A stretch of 64,000 nucleotides of DNA. Source: Cyclobacteriaceae bacterium. GTDB taxonomy: Bacteria > Bacteroidota > Bacteroidia > Cytophagales > Cyclobacteriaceae. The notes under the pieces were generated by a model, which was not told the DNA's origin, ran no database searches, and was given only the letters and a program-made list of their open reading frames with translations. The stretch is taken from NCBI GenBank assembly GCA_020436085.1, contig JAGQYM010000012.1:1-64000 (forward strand). The letters are read 5' to 3'. Below are positions 27,431-34,197 of this stretch, piece after piece (the stretch's first letter is position 1; each line of letters opens with the position of its first letter). Position numbers and translations under genes: made by a program.

Positions 27431-28180
27431 TTACTCCATATCCTTGTGAGCGAAACTGAAGATAGTTTGCATTTGCCACTTGCCATCCTTTAGCAGCCAT
27501 AGGCTGGTAAACTTAGCTGTGCTGTTCTTGTGCCAGGGAGCTCCGTCATAGGAGTTTGAAAAGAAGTGATCACCTGAGGCAACCGCACCGTAGGTCTCAT
27601 CTCCGTTCTTGAGCAGGTAAATCTTGAACGTGCCAGGTACAGCCTCGCGCAGCACCTTGTTTTTTGGATCAGCACAGATATTTGCTTTCATCGCTTCTTT
27701 CATTCCCTCCACTCCTTCGATAATTCCACCCTGATCGTGATAAAACTTCAAATCAGGCATGAGTTGGGTGGACATCAGTTCCAGATTGCAAGTGTTGTAC
27801 CCCACCCTTTTCTCATCAACAAAGGGTTCCGACAACTTTGACTCTTCGATCTTTCCAACACAATCAATAAAGGTATTTGCATTAGCGAGGTAGCTCGCCA
27901 CCAACGCTCTCCAGTTCTCTTCCGAACGAATAGGTGGCAGATCAAAACTATATTTATCACGAATCTCGAGGTCTCCTCCTTTAAATACATTAATGATACC
28001 ACCTAGATAATAGTTGATGTGGTAGGTAAGCGCTGCGATTGTGTTAAGCGAGCCTACCTTCTGAATTGCCTGCTCCCATGTCACGCTCTCAATCTGCTCC
28101 TTGATATTGGTGTTGGCTATCCAGCGCCCGTTCAGAAGTACCTCGGAAAGCCGACTTGACAGAGCATTGACTTTTTTCAT
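27431..28180 (-). CDS. DinB-like / NTF2-like chimeric protein
   Basis: A 249-residue cytoplasmic protein. Residues of about 1-127 match a DinB-like four-helix protein (TWEQAIQKVGSLNTIAALTYHINYY, metal-type His54, then DKYSFDLPPI), but the chain leaves the family before the last helix, where YRNIHGIIEHTHYHLGQI would be expected. Residues of about 128-249 match an NTF2-like/DUF4440 domain (YNTCNLELM, FYHDQGG at 146-152, ending LWLLKDGKWQMQTIFSFAHKD). The join is near base 27800. It looks like an in-frame fusion of two genes by deletion; the DinB half lacks at least one metal histidine. The start at 28180 is preferred over 28213. Function unknown; it may be a decaying gene. Confidence 0.7.
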   Translation of the reverse strand: MKKVNALSSRLSEVLLNGRWIANTNIKEQIESVTWEQAIQKVGSLNTIAALTYHINYYLGGIINVFKGGDLEIRDKYSFDLPPIRSEENWRALVASYLANANTFIDCVGKIEESKLSEPFVDEKRVGYNTCNLELMSTQLMPDLKFYHDQGGIIEGVEGMKEAMKANICADPKNKVLREAVPGTFKIYLLKNGDETYGAVASGDHFFSNSYDGAPWHKNSTAKFTSLWLLKDGKWQMQTIFSFAHKDME

Positions 28181-28224
28181 CTTTTTCTTTGATCCTGTTG
28201 AACCCCGTACCAAAGGACAATAAG

Positions 28225-28803
28225 TTATAAAATACCATGAAGCTTCACATACTGAAGCAACATGATTGTCTTTCCGTCTTTGATGTGTCCTGTTGAGATC
28301 ATCGTCATCGCGTCATCGATATCCATTTCCAACACTTCAATATTTTCCTCTTCGTGCTCCACGCCACCACCCTCATTCACTTTCATCTCTTTGGCGTACT
28401 CAGCAACAAAGAAATGGAGAATCTCCGTAACCGATCCTGGTGACATGTACGCTTCAAATATCTTTCTTACCGCTGTCACCTTGTATCCCGTCTCTTCTTC
28501 TGTTTCACGTCTGATACAGTCCTCTGCATTGTCTTTGTCCAGCAGGCCGGCACAAGCCTCAATCATCATCCCGGATTCGTTTCCATTTACATAAGTAGGA
28601 AGGCGAAACTGTTGTGTGAGAATAACGGTCTTTTGCTCTTTATTGTAAAGCAAGATAGTGGCGCCATTTCCACGGTCATAGGCTTCACGGGTTTGTGTTA
28701 GTCGGGTGCCGTCCTTTTTTGTGTATTCGTAGGTGATCTTTCTCAGCACATACCAGTTGTCGGAGAGTATTTTGGTATCGATAATCTTGACGTTGTCGAT
28801 CAT
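28225..28803 (-). CDS. nudK: Nudix hydrolase, NudK/GDP-mannose pyrophosphatase-like
   Basis: A 192-residue Nudix enzyme. The start at 28803 gives [18 protein letters not shown], and the length equals that of E. coli NudK; the frame continues upstream to 28926, overlapping the isomerase-like gene, which I reject. The Nudix box has the NudK spacing: [14 protein letters not shown] followed by ETEEETGY, supplying the Mg-binding glutamates. The loop [14 protein letters not shown] matches NudK's YMSPGGVTE. NudK hydrolyses GDP-mannose and related nucleotide sugars in the cytoplasm. It lies 44 bases upstream of the chimera gene and 70 bases downstream of the isomerase-like gene. Confidence 0.88.
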   Translation of the reverse strand: MIDNVKIIDTKILSDNWYVLRKITYEYTKKDGTRLTQTREAYDRGNGATILLYNKEQKTVILTQQFRLPTYVNGNESGMMIEACAGLLDKDNAEDCIRRETEEETGYKVTAVRKIFEAYMSPGSVTEILHFFVAEYAKEMKVNEGGGVEHEEENIEVLEMDIDDAMTMISTGHIKDGKTIMLLQYVKLHGIL

Positions 28804-28873
28804 TTGGGATCTGGATTTGAAACCGCGAAAGGTAAGAAACAGTTGGAACCTGAATATGAAGTCCTTGGTCAAT

Positions 28874-29767
28874 CTAAAGAAATCGCTGCAGATGACTCTT
28901 GAAGTAATTGGCGCTGGCAGCAGCACTCTTAGTGGAGTTCTCTGTGTAGTTACCGCCTTGTTCTATGTAGTAGTATTCAAGGCCTGATAACGTGGGGTCT
29001 GGTAGCAACTTCGTGTAATCAATGGAGCCATTGCCCAACTCGGTATAGTCTCTTGACTCTTTATGCATGTCTTTGATGTGCCACATCACATAGCGACCAG
29101 GATATTTGGCAATCCACTCTGCGGGAGTCAGCTTGGACGAGTGCATGACCCAATACATATCCAACTGTAATTTTACCAGCTTGGGATCAGTATTATTGGA
29201 TATGATCTCGTAGCCGGTCACTCCATCAAACTCCAGGAAATCATATCCATGGTTGTGATACGCGAACCCAAGCCCGGCATCACTCACCATTTTACCCACC
29301 ATGTTCAATCTGTCTGCTGTTTGCTTAAACCCGTCTGCGGTTCGTTGATCCTCATCCATCCACGGCCAGGTGATGTAGCTACTGTTCAACACACGAGCTC
29401 CTTCAATACATCGATCAACGAACTGCTTCAGTTCATCGTCCGGCTTTTGCAAGAATCCAGAGAAAGGATAATGCCCGCTACTGACAGACAATCCCAGATC
29501 ATCAAGACGTGACTTAAAGTCGCTGGCTTTGTATCCGTAATAACTTCCCTCGTCTGCATTGAAACCATAGTGCTCAAAGTCTTCATAGCCCATTTCTTTG
29601 AGGGCTTTTAGTGTTGCCAACGGATCTTTTTCCATTTCATCACGAATGGAGTATAGCTGATAGCCGAGTTTGAATTTTGGAGAAGAGGTAGTAGGCGCAC
29701 ACGCGAAAGGGAGGCATGACGCTGCTCCTATTGCTCCGCTGAGTTTGATGAAGGTTCTACGTTTCAT
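28874..29767 (-). CDS. Sugar phosphate isomerase/epimerase-like TIM-barrel protein, Tat-exported
   Basis: A 297-residue protein of the xylose-isomerase-like TIM-barrel family. The N-terminus [18 protein letters not shown] has a twin-arginine signal. The barrel starts [18 protein letters not shown], with further blocks [21 protein letters not shown] and MWHIKDMH that carry the usual metal-binding histidine, glutamate and aspartate positions. Periplasmic Tat-exported members are common in Bacteroidota sugar-degradation loci; substrate unknown. The start at 29767 is one base after the stop of the TonB-like gene, so the two are likely co-translated. Confidence 0.85.
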   Translation of the reverse strand: MKRRTFIKLSGAIGAASCLPFACAPTTSSPKFKLGYQLYSIRDEMEKDPLATLKALKEMGYEDFEHYGFNADEGSYYGYKASDFKSRLDDLGLSVSSGHYPFSGFLQKPDDELKQFVDRCIEGARVLNSSYITWPWMDEDQRTADGFKQTADRLNMVGKMVSDAGLGFAYHNHGYDFLEFDGVTGYEIISNNTDPKLVKLQLDMYWVMHSSKLTPAEWIAKYPGRYVMWHIKDMHKESRDYTELGNGSIDYTKLLPDPTLSGLEYYYIEQGGNYTENSTKSAAASANYFKSHLQRFL

Positions 29768-29768
29768 A

Positions 29769-30473
29769 CTACCGCCTTTTCCTGCTTCCACCAAGTTTGA
29801 AACTTATTGGCATCACCATCCTTACATAGACAGGCTCACCATCGATCTTACCTGGAATAAAGTTGGGTATTGTTTTCATCACCCTAACAGCCTCCTCCTC
29901 ACAGCCGCCACCAAGTTCATTTACTGCATTCACACCATCTATACTCCCATCCTTATTTACTATGAACTGGACAAAAACTCTGCCTTCAATACCCGCTATC
30001 CTGGCTCCAGCGGGATACCTTATGTTCTCGCCAATGTATTTATAAAGAGCCACCATCCCACCGGGAAATTGAGGTTGCTCATCGACAACTTTAAATACCT
30101 CAGGTTCGCCACCAATTTTTATTTTGATGGAGTCCCACCGCTCCTGGACATATGATTTCCCATTCCATTTGACGGCTTCTGAATAGATTTGGTCTGCCAA
30201 TTGGATAAAGCTTGCACTGTCCGGGCTATTTCTAGAAAGACTAATACTGCTCTCACTTGCCATTTTGTAGTTCTCCAGTCTGGTGTATTTGGACTTGCCT
30301 AGCAAAGAATCGTAGTAGGAAAGAAAGTATATGAAGTCGTTATCTAAAAAATGTCTTTTGGCCCATTCAAATCTCTTTTCCTCTTCAATCTGTTCTTGAG
30401 TAGGCTCTCTTTCCTGAGCCAATGAACTTTGACAAATAGCTACGAACGACAACATCCCGACTAGTAACTTCAT
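29769..30473 (-). CDS. TonB C-terminal domain protein
   Basis: A 234-residue protein with a signal peptide (MKLLVGMLSFVAICQSSLAQ) in place of the transmembrane anchor of normal TonB. The middle is a charged helical region and the last 95 residues are a TonB C-terminal domain: PQFPGGMVALYKYIGENIRYP, GRVFVQFIVNKDGSI and the closing VRMVMPISFKLG. Without a TM anchor to ExbB/D it is unlikely to energise a receptor; such secreted forms probably bind envelope partners. The start at 30473 fits the signal. It leads a leftward group with the isomerase-like, NudK-like and chimera genes. Confidence 0.8.
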   Translation of the reverse strand: MKLLVGMLSFVAICQSSLAQEREPTQEQIEEEKRFEWAKRHFLDNDFIYFLSYYDSLLGKSKYTRLENYKMASESSISLSRNSPDSASFIQLADQIYSEAVKWNGKSYVQERWDSIKIKIGGEPEVFKVVDEQPQFPGGMVALYKYIGENIRYPAGARIAGIEGRVFVQFIVNKDGSIDGVNAVNELGGGCEEEAVRVMKTIPNFIPGKIDGEPVYVRMVMPISFKLGGSRKRR

Positions 30474-30619
30474 CTGAAATGGGTTAGAAGACAAATAAAG
30501 TCTGAATATCCACAAAAAAATCAGGATAATCTATGCGAGACTTTTGCCTTAGGTGGTGTTCACACCAAATTTAAAGGCTCTACGCATGATGCCGGGAAGA
30601 AAAGGCGACCCTGTTGTTA

Positions 30620-30726
30620 TCCCTCACCCAGCTCAAGGCCGAGAGTAGACCATTTAACTATACCCTCTCCCCGGGGAGAGGGTAGCACAAGCCATCACGT
30701 ACCCATTAGCATGTTTGGGTGAGGGA
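30620..30726. repeat. Nested palindromic element between lgt and the TonB-like gene
   Basis: A perfect 24-bp palindrome (30661-30684, half-site TACCCTCTCCCC) is enclosed by perfect 11-bp inverted arms TCCCTCACCCA (30620-30630) and TGGGTGAGGGA (30716-30726). The left arm is preceded by GTTAT and ATAAC follows six bases after the right arm. Elements with CCCTCACCC and CCCTCTCCC arms recur in many bacterial genomes. The element sits directly 3' of lgt (its right end touches the stop), so it could end or protect that transcript. Confidence 0.65.
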
Positions 30727-31536
30727 CTAGTGATAACGATCTCTCCTACTCCACACCATCACCACTACCCCACCCACAATCAACGGTAGACTTAGCATCT
30801 GCCCCATGTTTAAAGTAAGTGTTTCTTCAAAAGGCACCTGTTTTTCTTTTAAGAACTCGATCAGGAATCGTTGGGTGAATATCAACGTCATGCCCAAACC
30901 GAAGATAAAACCATGTGCGACTGAAAACCTTCGTGACTTCCAGACAAAGTACAAAGTGATCGTGACGATGAAATAGAAGATCGCTTCATACAATTGTGAA
31001 GGGTGACGTGAAATAAAATCAACGCGTGTGAATATGAAAGCCCAGGGCACATTGCTTGGGGTGCCGATGATCTCGGAGTTTAACAGGTTACCCACTCTGA
31101 TGAATCCACCCAATGCGGCTCCTGCTATCATCAGTCGGTCCAGCAGCCACCAGTAATTCTTCTCCGCCTTTCTGTTATAGAGATACAGTGCGAGTAGTGC
31201 GCCAATAATTCCCCCATGACTTGCCAAACCCGCGAGCCCGGTGAACTGAAAGTGCGGATCTATCTTGATGGGAAGAATTTCAACGGGGTTATGCAGGTAG
31301 TAGATCGGATCATAAAACAGAATGTGCCCAAAACGCGCACCGATCAGTGCACCCAACATCATGTAAATAGAAAGCCGATCAACTTCTCCAACGGGTATGC
31401 CTTCCGATTTATAAATGCTGACCATGATTCTTTGGCCTGCCAATATTCCCAACACCCAACACAGGCCATACCACCTGAAAAATGTAACTCCCTCGAAGAT
31501 TTCCGGGTTGATGTCCCAGATCACATAGGCCATCAT
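30727..31536 (-). CDS. lgt: Prolipoprotein diacylglyceryl transferase
   Basis: A 269-residue inner-membrane enzyme with about seven TM helices. It transfers diacylglycerol from phosphatidylglycerol to the lipobox cysteine of prolipoproteins, the first step of lipoprotein maturation. Family signatures are visible: FFRWYGLCWVLGI near the N-terminus, GARFGHILFYDP, LASHGGIIGA with the essential His, and the Lgt signature GGFIRVGNLLNSEIIG. Its start overlaps a 62-residue gene by four bases (ATGA), which in turn overlaps an ECF sigma factor gene, an unusual operon for a housekeeping enzyme. The many lipoproteins in this window are its substrates. Confidence 0.95.
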   Translation of the reverse strand: MMAYVIWDINPEIFEGVTFFRWYGLCWVLGILAGQRIMVSIYKSEGIPVGEVDRLSIYMMLGALIGARFGHILFYDPIYYLHNPVEILPIKIDPHFQFTGLAGLASHGGIIGALLALYLYNRKAEKNYWWLLDRLMIAGAALGGFIRVGNLLNSEIIGTPSNVPWAFIFTRVDFISRHPSQLYEAIFYFIVTITLYFVWKSRRFSVAHGFIFGLGMTLIFTQRFLIEFLKEKQVPFEETLTLNMGQMLSLPLIVGGVVVMVWSRRDRYH

Positions 31537-31721
31537 CCTCCCTGGCAGAAAATGGTTAAGACCATAAACATCGCAGCATTGATGAGGTAGCTGTGTGCGG
31601 TACTCACCGCTATCTCTTCTGCCCTGTCAAGTATAGACAGCACTTCCGCCTGATCCACGGACTGCATGGAATTCACTAATCGATATTGCCGCCACGCAGG
31701 CTTAAGGTTGCTTAAGTTCAT
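31533..31721 (-). CDS. Small membrane protein encoded between the sigma factor and lgt
   Basis: A 62-residue protein with a soluble N-terminal part (residues 1-42, MNLSNLKPAWRQYRLVNSMQ) and one hydrophobic segment (about 43-58, SYLINAAMFMVLTIF) ending CQGG. It overlaps the end of the sigma factor gene by 20 bases and the start of lgt by four, which supports real translation. Position and layout suggest a minimal anti-sigma or membrane tether for the ECF factor, although no zinc (HxxxCxxC) motif is present. Small proteins with a similar NLSxLKPAW start follow ECF genes in related bacteria, from memory. Confidence 0.65.
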   Translation of the reverse strand: MNLSNLKPAWRQYRLVNSMQSVDQAEVLSILDRAEEIAVSTAHSYLINAAMFMVLTIFCQGG

Positions 31722-32205
31722 AATGCTGGTTCTTAAATTTTGCTGATAGTTCTGCTTTCACCCGACTGAGCCGCGTGCTCACGTTCGTAGCAGTTAGGTC
31801 GAGCATCTGAGAAATTTCTTTGTTCTTATACCCTTCGAGGTACAGGATAACAATGGCCTTGTCCACTCCTTTCAAGTACTGTAGCACTTGATTCAGTAGT
31901 TCCACGTCATCATCCGCTTTCGCATGCGAAAATGATAGGGCTGCATTGCCGATTGACTCTGTGGTGATCTTATGCTTCTCCTTTCTGACTTTGGCGAGAA
32001 TGGTATTGAGGCTCACCTTGTAAATCCATGTGCTAATCTTGGACTCACCGCGGAAGGACCCAAAGGACTTCCATAGTTGCAGCACGATATCCTGAAAAAC
32101 ATCCTTCTGATCTTCATTGCCTGCATAGTAGGCCTTGCACAGGCTCCGGATGATGCCCTGGTTTTCAGCTACTATCCGAACAAAGTCTCGTTTCTGCAGT
32201 TCCAA
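31702..32205 (-). CDS. ECF-type RNA polymerase sigma factor
   Basis: A 167-residue sigma-70 family factor. Region 2 is recognised from AYYAGNEDQKDVFQDIVLQL and FRGESKISTWIYKVSLNTIL (core binding and -10 recognition). Region 4 is LKGVDKAIVILYLEGYKNKE followed by ISQMLDLTATNVSTRLSRVK, a helix-turn-helix for -35 recognition. Its neighbours downstream are a 62-residue membrane protein and lgt. This is a plausible envelope-stress unit: the small protein could hold the factor, and lgt could be raised with it. The region upstream has no clear self-promoter that I can call. Confidence 0.88.
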   Translation of the reverse strand: MELQKRDFVRIVAENQGIIRSLCKAYYAGNEDQKDVFQDIVLQLWKSFGSFRGESKISTWIYKVSLNTILAKVRKEKHKITTESIGNAALSFSHAKADDDVELLNQVLQYLKGVDKAIVILYLEGYKNKEISQMLDLTATNVSTRLSRVKAELSAKFKNQHYELKQP

Positions 32206-32349
32206 TTGGATACTTCTTTAAGGCATTAGTAGCCCAATTTCAGGATTTGTCACAGGGGAAGGAAGTATTTTTTTGGTTAAAAGACTGTGGGGCTTCGTTG
32301 GTCAAGAAGACCAGCGAGGGCAGCGAGGAATGGTTACTAGTCAAACTTA

Positions 32350-32637
32350 TCAAGAGAAACCGAGTCCGAAAATCAACAATAAAAAAGCAAGTGCTGGCAG
32401 TGGAGTACAAAGAATTACCAGTAACCAATTCTCCATCTGTCGCCTCTCAGTACCCCTCGCTATGATCACTATATATACTAACCAAATGAATGCCAACACC
32501 CAGTATGAAAGGAGCAAAAGAATTGCAAAATAAGGGTACTGATCATCCATTATTGATATATAAATCAAGCAAAAAGCATTGATGAGATTGTAAACTAAAG
32601 AGAACACACCGAGCGTCTTAGTTAGAGCGGTATGCAT
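32350..32637 (-). CDS. Hypothetical small membrane protein
   Basis: A 95-residue protein with three hydrophobic helices (about 10-30, 35-60 and 69-93), the last ending in FLLLIFGLGFS. Between helices 2 and 3 is a short basic loop RGTERRQMEN. No family is recognised. Opposite-strand reading frames of similar length exist here, but they lack membrane or domain character. It is upstream of the sigma gene by 144 bases on the same strand. Confidence 0.5.
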   Translation of the reverse strand: MHTALTKTLGVFSLVYNLINAFCLIYISIMDDQYPYFAILLLLSYWVLAFIWLVYIVIIARGTERRQMENWLLVILCTPLPALAFLLLIFGLGFS

Positions 32638-32843
32638 AAATCATGCCCTGTTGACCAGTCGGTAAATGCTTTAACTGAAAGATATTCGGCTTGTTCCGTA
32701 AAAATCTCGTTATTAATCATCTTGCTCTATTCCTTTTTAGCTGCTTAGCAGTTGAAGTTCTACTTCTCTTTATTTAAAAATTATGGTCTTCCAATTTACT
32801 TATAATTTCCCAACTCCCATTTCCCCTATTCCCCAATAAAACA

Positions 32844-32875
32844 AAAACCCCGACATGTATACCTGCCGGGGTTTT
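32844..32875 (-). terminator. Intrinsic terminator of the 240-residue gene
   Basis: AAAACCCCG (32844-32852) and CGGGGTTTT (32867-32875) form a perfect 9-bp stem with a 14-base loop. Read on the minus strand it lies 18 bases after the stop of the 240-residue gene and ends in a T run, as expected of a rho-independent terminator. Confidence 0.8.
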
Positions 32876-32893
32876 AAGGGATTTGGAACGCTT

Positions 32894-33616
32894 TCATCTG
32901 AGCTTGGGTTTGGTGAAACTTAACTCCTTAACCTGGCCGAACTCTGCGCTGCCGGGGCCATAGAGTACGCGGACGTAGCTCTTTACCCTGTTCGCATTGT
33001 TCACCAGCGATACCGCATCCTTGTACAACACCTTGTCGCGATGCTGGATGGTGACAGTGCGGGCCAGGCGGGCCTTGGACACCTCATCATTCTTCGTCTT
33101 CAACAAAGCTGCCTTCACGGCCAGTTGCTCCGGCTTCAGCTCCTCCTCGTTGGTCACGTAGCCGGGCAGGTTCGTCACCATGTTGACCAGTTGCGCAAAG
33201 TGGTCGGCAATGGCGGTGAAGCTTTGCTGCGTACGGCTGCGAGCAACTACCGGCTGCTGATCGGCCTCCGTAGAGGGCACGGCCTGGCGTTGGCTCTTGG
33301 TACGTCCTGAGATAATTCTCAAGTGGAAGCGTGCATCGTCAAGGGTGGCCTCGCTCATTGCCAACGCCTTTAAGGTGAAGACAATCTTTGAAGCCAGCGG
33401 CTTTACGTCTGCAAACGCATTCTCCCTGTCGTTAACCAGGGCGTAGTAAGCGTTCGTTTTAAGTGAAACATCTTGCAATGAACTTTGTGCTTCTTTAAGC
33501 AAAGCTCTCATCGCTTTAAGCTGGAGGGTCTGGCGACCGGGGTTATACTTACCTCCGAACCCGGTGCAGATGTCTACTAACCTGGAGTAGCGCATCGCAG
33601 TTTTTGCACTAGACAT
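32894..33616 (-). CDS. Hypothetical protein of unrecognised family, GC-richer than neighbours
   Basis: A 240-residue soluble protein with no signal or membrane segment. It begins MSSAKTAMRYSRLVDICTGF then GGKYNPGRQTLQLKAMRALL, followed by long alanine- and lysine-rich helices and a basic segment with R-T-K-S-Q-R, suggesting an all-helical, possibly nucleic-acid-binding protein. No enzymatic motif is seen. The gene is visibly richer in G and C than its neighbours. It is preceded by an AT-rich region and, 150 bases upstream of its start, by the 22-bp tandem array, and ends at its own terminator. The start at 33616 is chosen because the longer frame (33682) adds a hydrophobic leader read from AT-rich DNA. 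Function unknown. Confidence 0.7.
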   Translation of the reverse strand: MSSAKTAMRYSRLVDICTGFGGKYNPGRQTLQLKAMRALLKEAQSSLQDVSLKTNAYYALVNDRENAFADVKPLASKIVFTLKALAMSEATLDDARFHLRIISGRTKSQRQAVPSTEADQQPVVARSRTQQSFTAIADHFAQLVNMVTNLPGYVTNEEELKPEQLAVKAALLKTKNDEVSKARLARTVTIQHRDKVLYKDAVSLVNNANRVKSYVRVLYGPGSAEFGQVKELSFTKPKLR

Positions 33617-33765
33617 AACTTGTAAAAGTTTGAGTGTTAAACATACCTTAATATACGAAAACCCTAGACTATAAAGTTTCACTTTTTAGAAAAATATTTT
33701 AAAAAAGTTTTAAGATTTTTCTCTTGGACAGAAGAGTGTTTGGATGGGCTGTCACTCCGGTTAGT
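33617..33765. other. AT-rich region between the unknown gene and the 22-bp array
   Basis: About 150 bases with long A and T runs (33696-33722 is nearly all A/T). It probably holds the promoter of the leftward 240-residue gene, but I cannot place -33/-7 elements with confidence. The first array-like bases appear at about 33744. Confidence 0.4.
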
Positions 33766-34139
33766 CTGGCCTGTTACTTGGGTTCATCCGGCATCCAACT
33801 CCTGTTGCTGTGGCATGCTGGTCCAGATACTGCGGCATATTACTCCACTCCCTCCGGCATGCTCCCCTACTTACCCCGGCATGCTCCTCTACTCCTTCCG
33901 GCAGACTGGTACACTCTTCCCGGCATGTTGTCCTACAATCTCGAGCAGGTTCCTCCACTGCCTACGGCATGTTACTACAGTCTCTCCGGCATGTTCCTCT
34001 GCTTTGTAAGGTCTATTGGTCTACTCAGTCCGGTATATCACTCCACATTGTCCGGCATGTCGCTACACTTCCTCCGGCATATAGGTCCACTTTGTCCGGC
34101 AGGGTCCTGGAGTTTGTCCGGCAGGTTCTACCATTTGCT
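33766..34139. repeat. Seventeen 22-bp degenerate tandem repeats, no indels
   Basis: Units start at 33766 and then every 22 bases to 34118, without a single insertion or deletion. Each reads about CCGGCATGTT, two variable bases, then TCYACTTTCT. The first block (CCGGCA) is best kept; positions 11-12 vary among AC, CC, GG, GT, GC and CT, never starting with T. Diverged units are at 33942 (CGAGCAGG) and 34008 (AAGGTCTA). Twenty-two bases is about two helical turns, so equal sites would face the same side of DNA. All three plus-strand frames stay open for long stretches because the consensus has no stop codon; I do not call a protein. The array lies between the M14 gene terminator and the AT-rich leader of the unknown gene. 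Confidence 0.85.
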
Positions 34140-34145
34140 AAAAAA

Positions 34146-34173
34146 GGAAAGGCTTCCTTGCGGAAGCCCTTCC
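34146..34173 (-). terminator. Intrinsic terminator of the M14 peptidase gene
   Basis: GGAAAGGCTTCC and GGAAGCCCTTCC form a 12-bp stem with one mismatch around a TTGC loop, flanked on the left by a run of seven A (34139-34145). Read on the minus strand this is a stem followed by a T run, 24 bases after the M14 stop. Confidence 0.8.
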
Positions 34174-34197
34174 TTCATTTGGCTCAAATATATATTG

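Noticed and set aside
28804-28926. Longer NudK-like protein
   Set aside because: The extension overlaps the end of the upstream gene and is absent from NudK, whose length equals that from 28803.
33761-33958. 65-codon minus-strand frame in the same array
   Set aside because: Same origin as the plus-strand frames; it covers only part of the array and has no neighbour support.
33766-34139. CRISPR or iteron-controlled plasmid origin
   Set aside because: Repeats are contiguous with no spacers, which excludes CRISPR. No Rep gene or AT-rich/DnaA-box origin is recognised, so an origin call is not supported.
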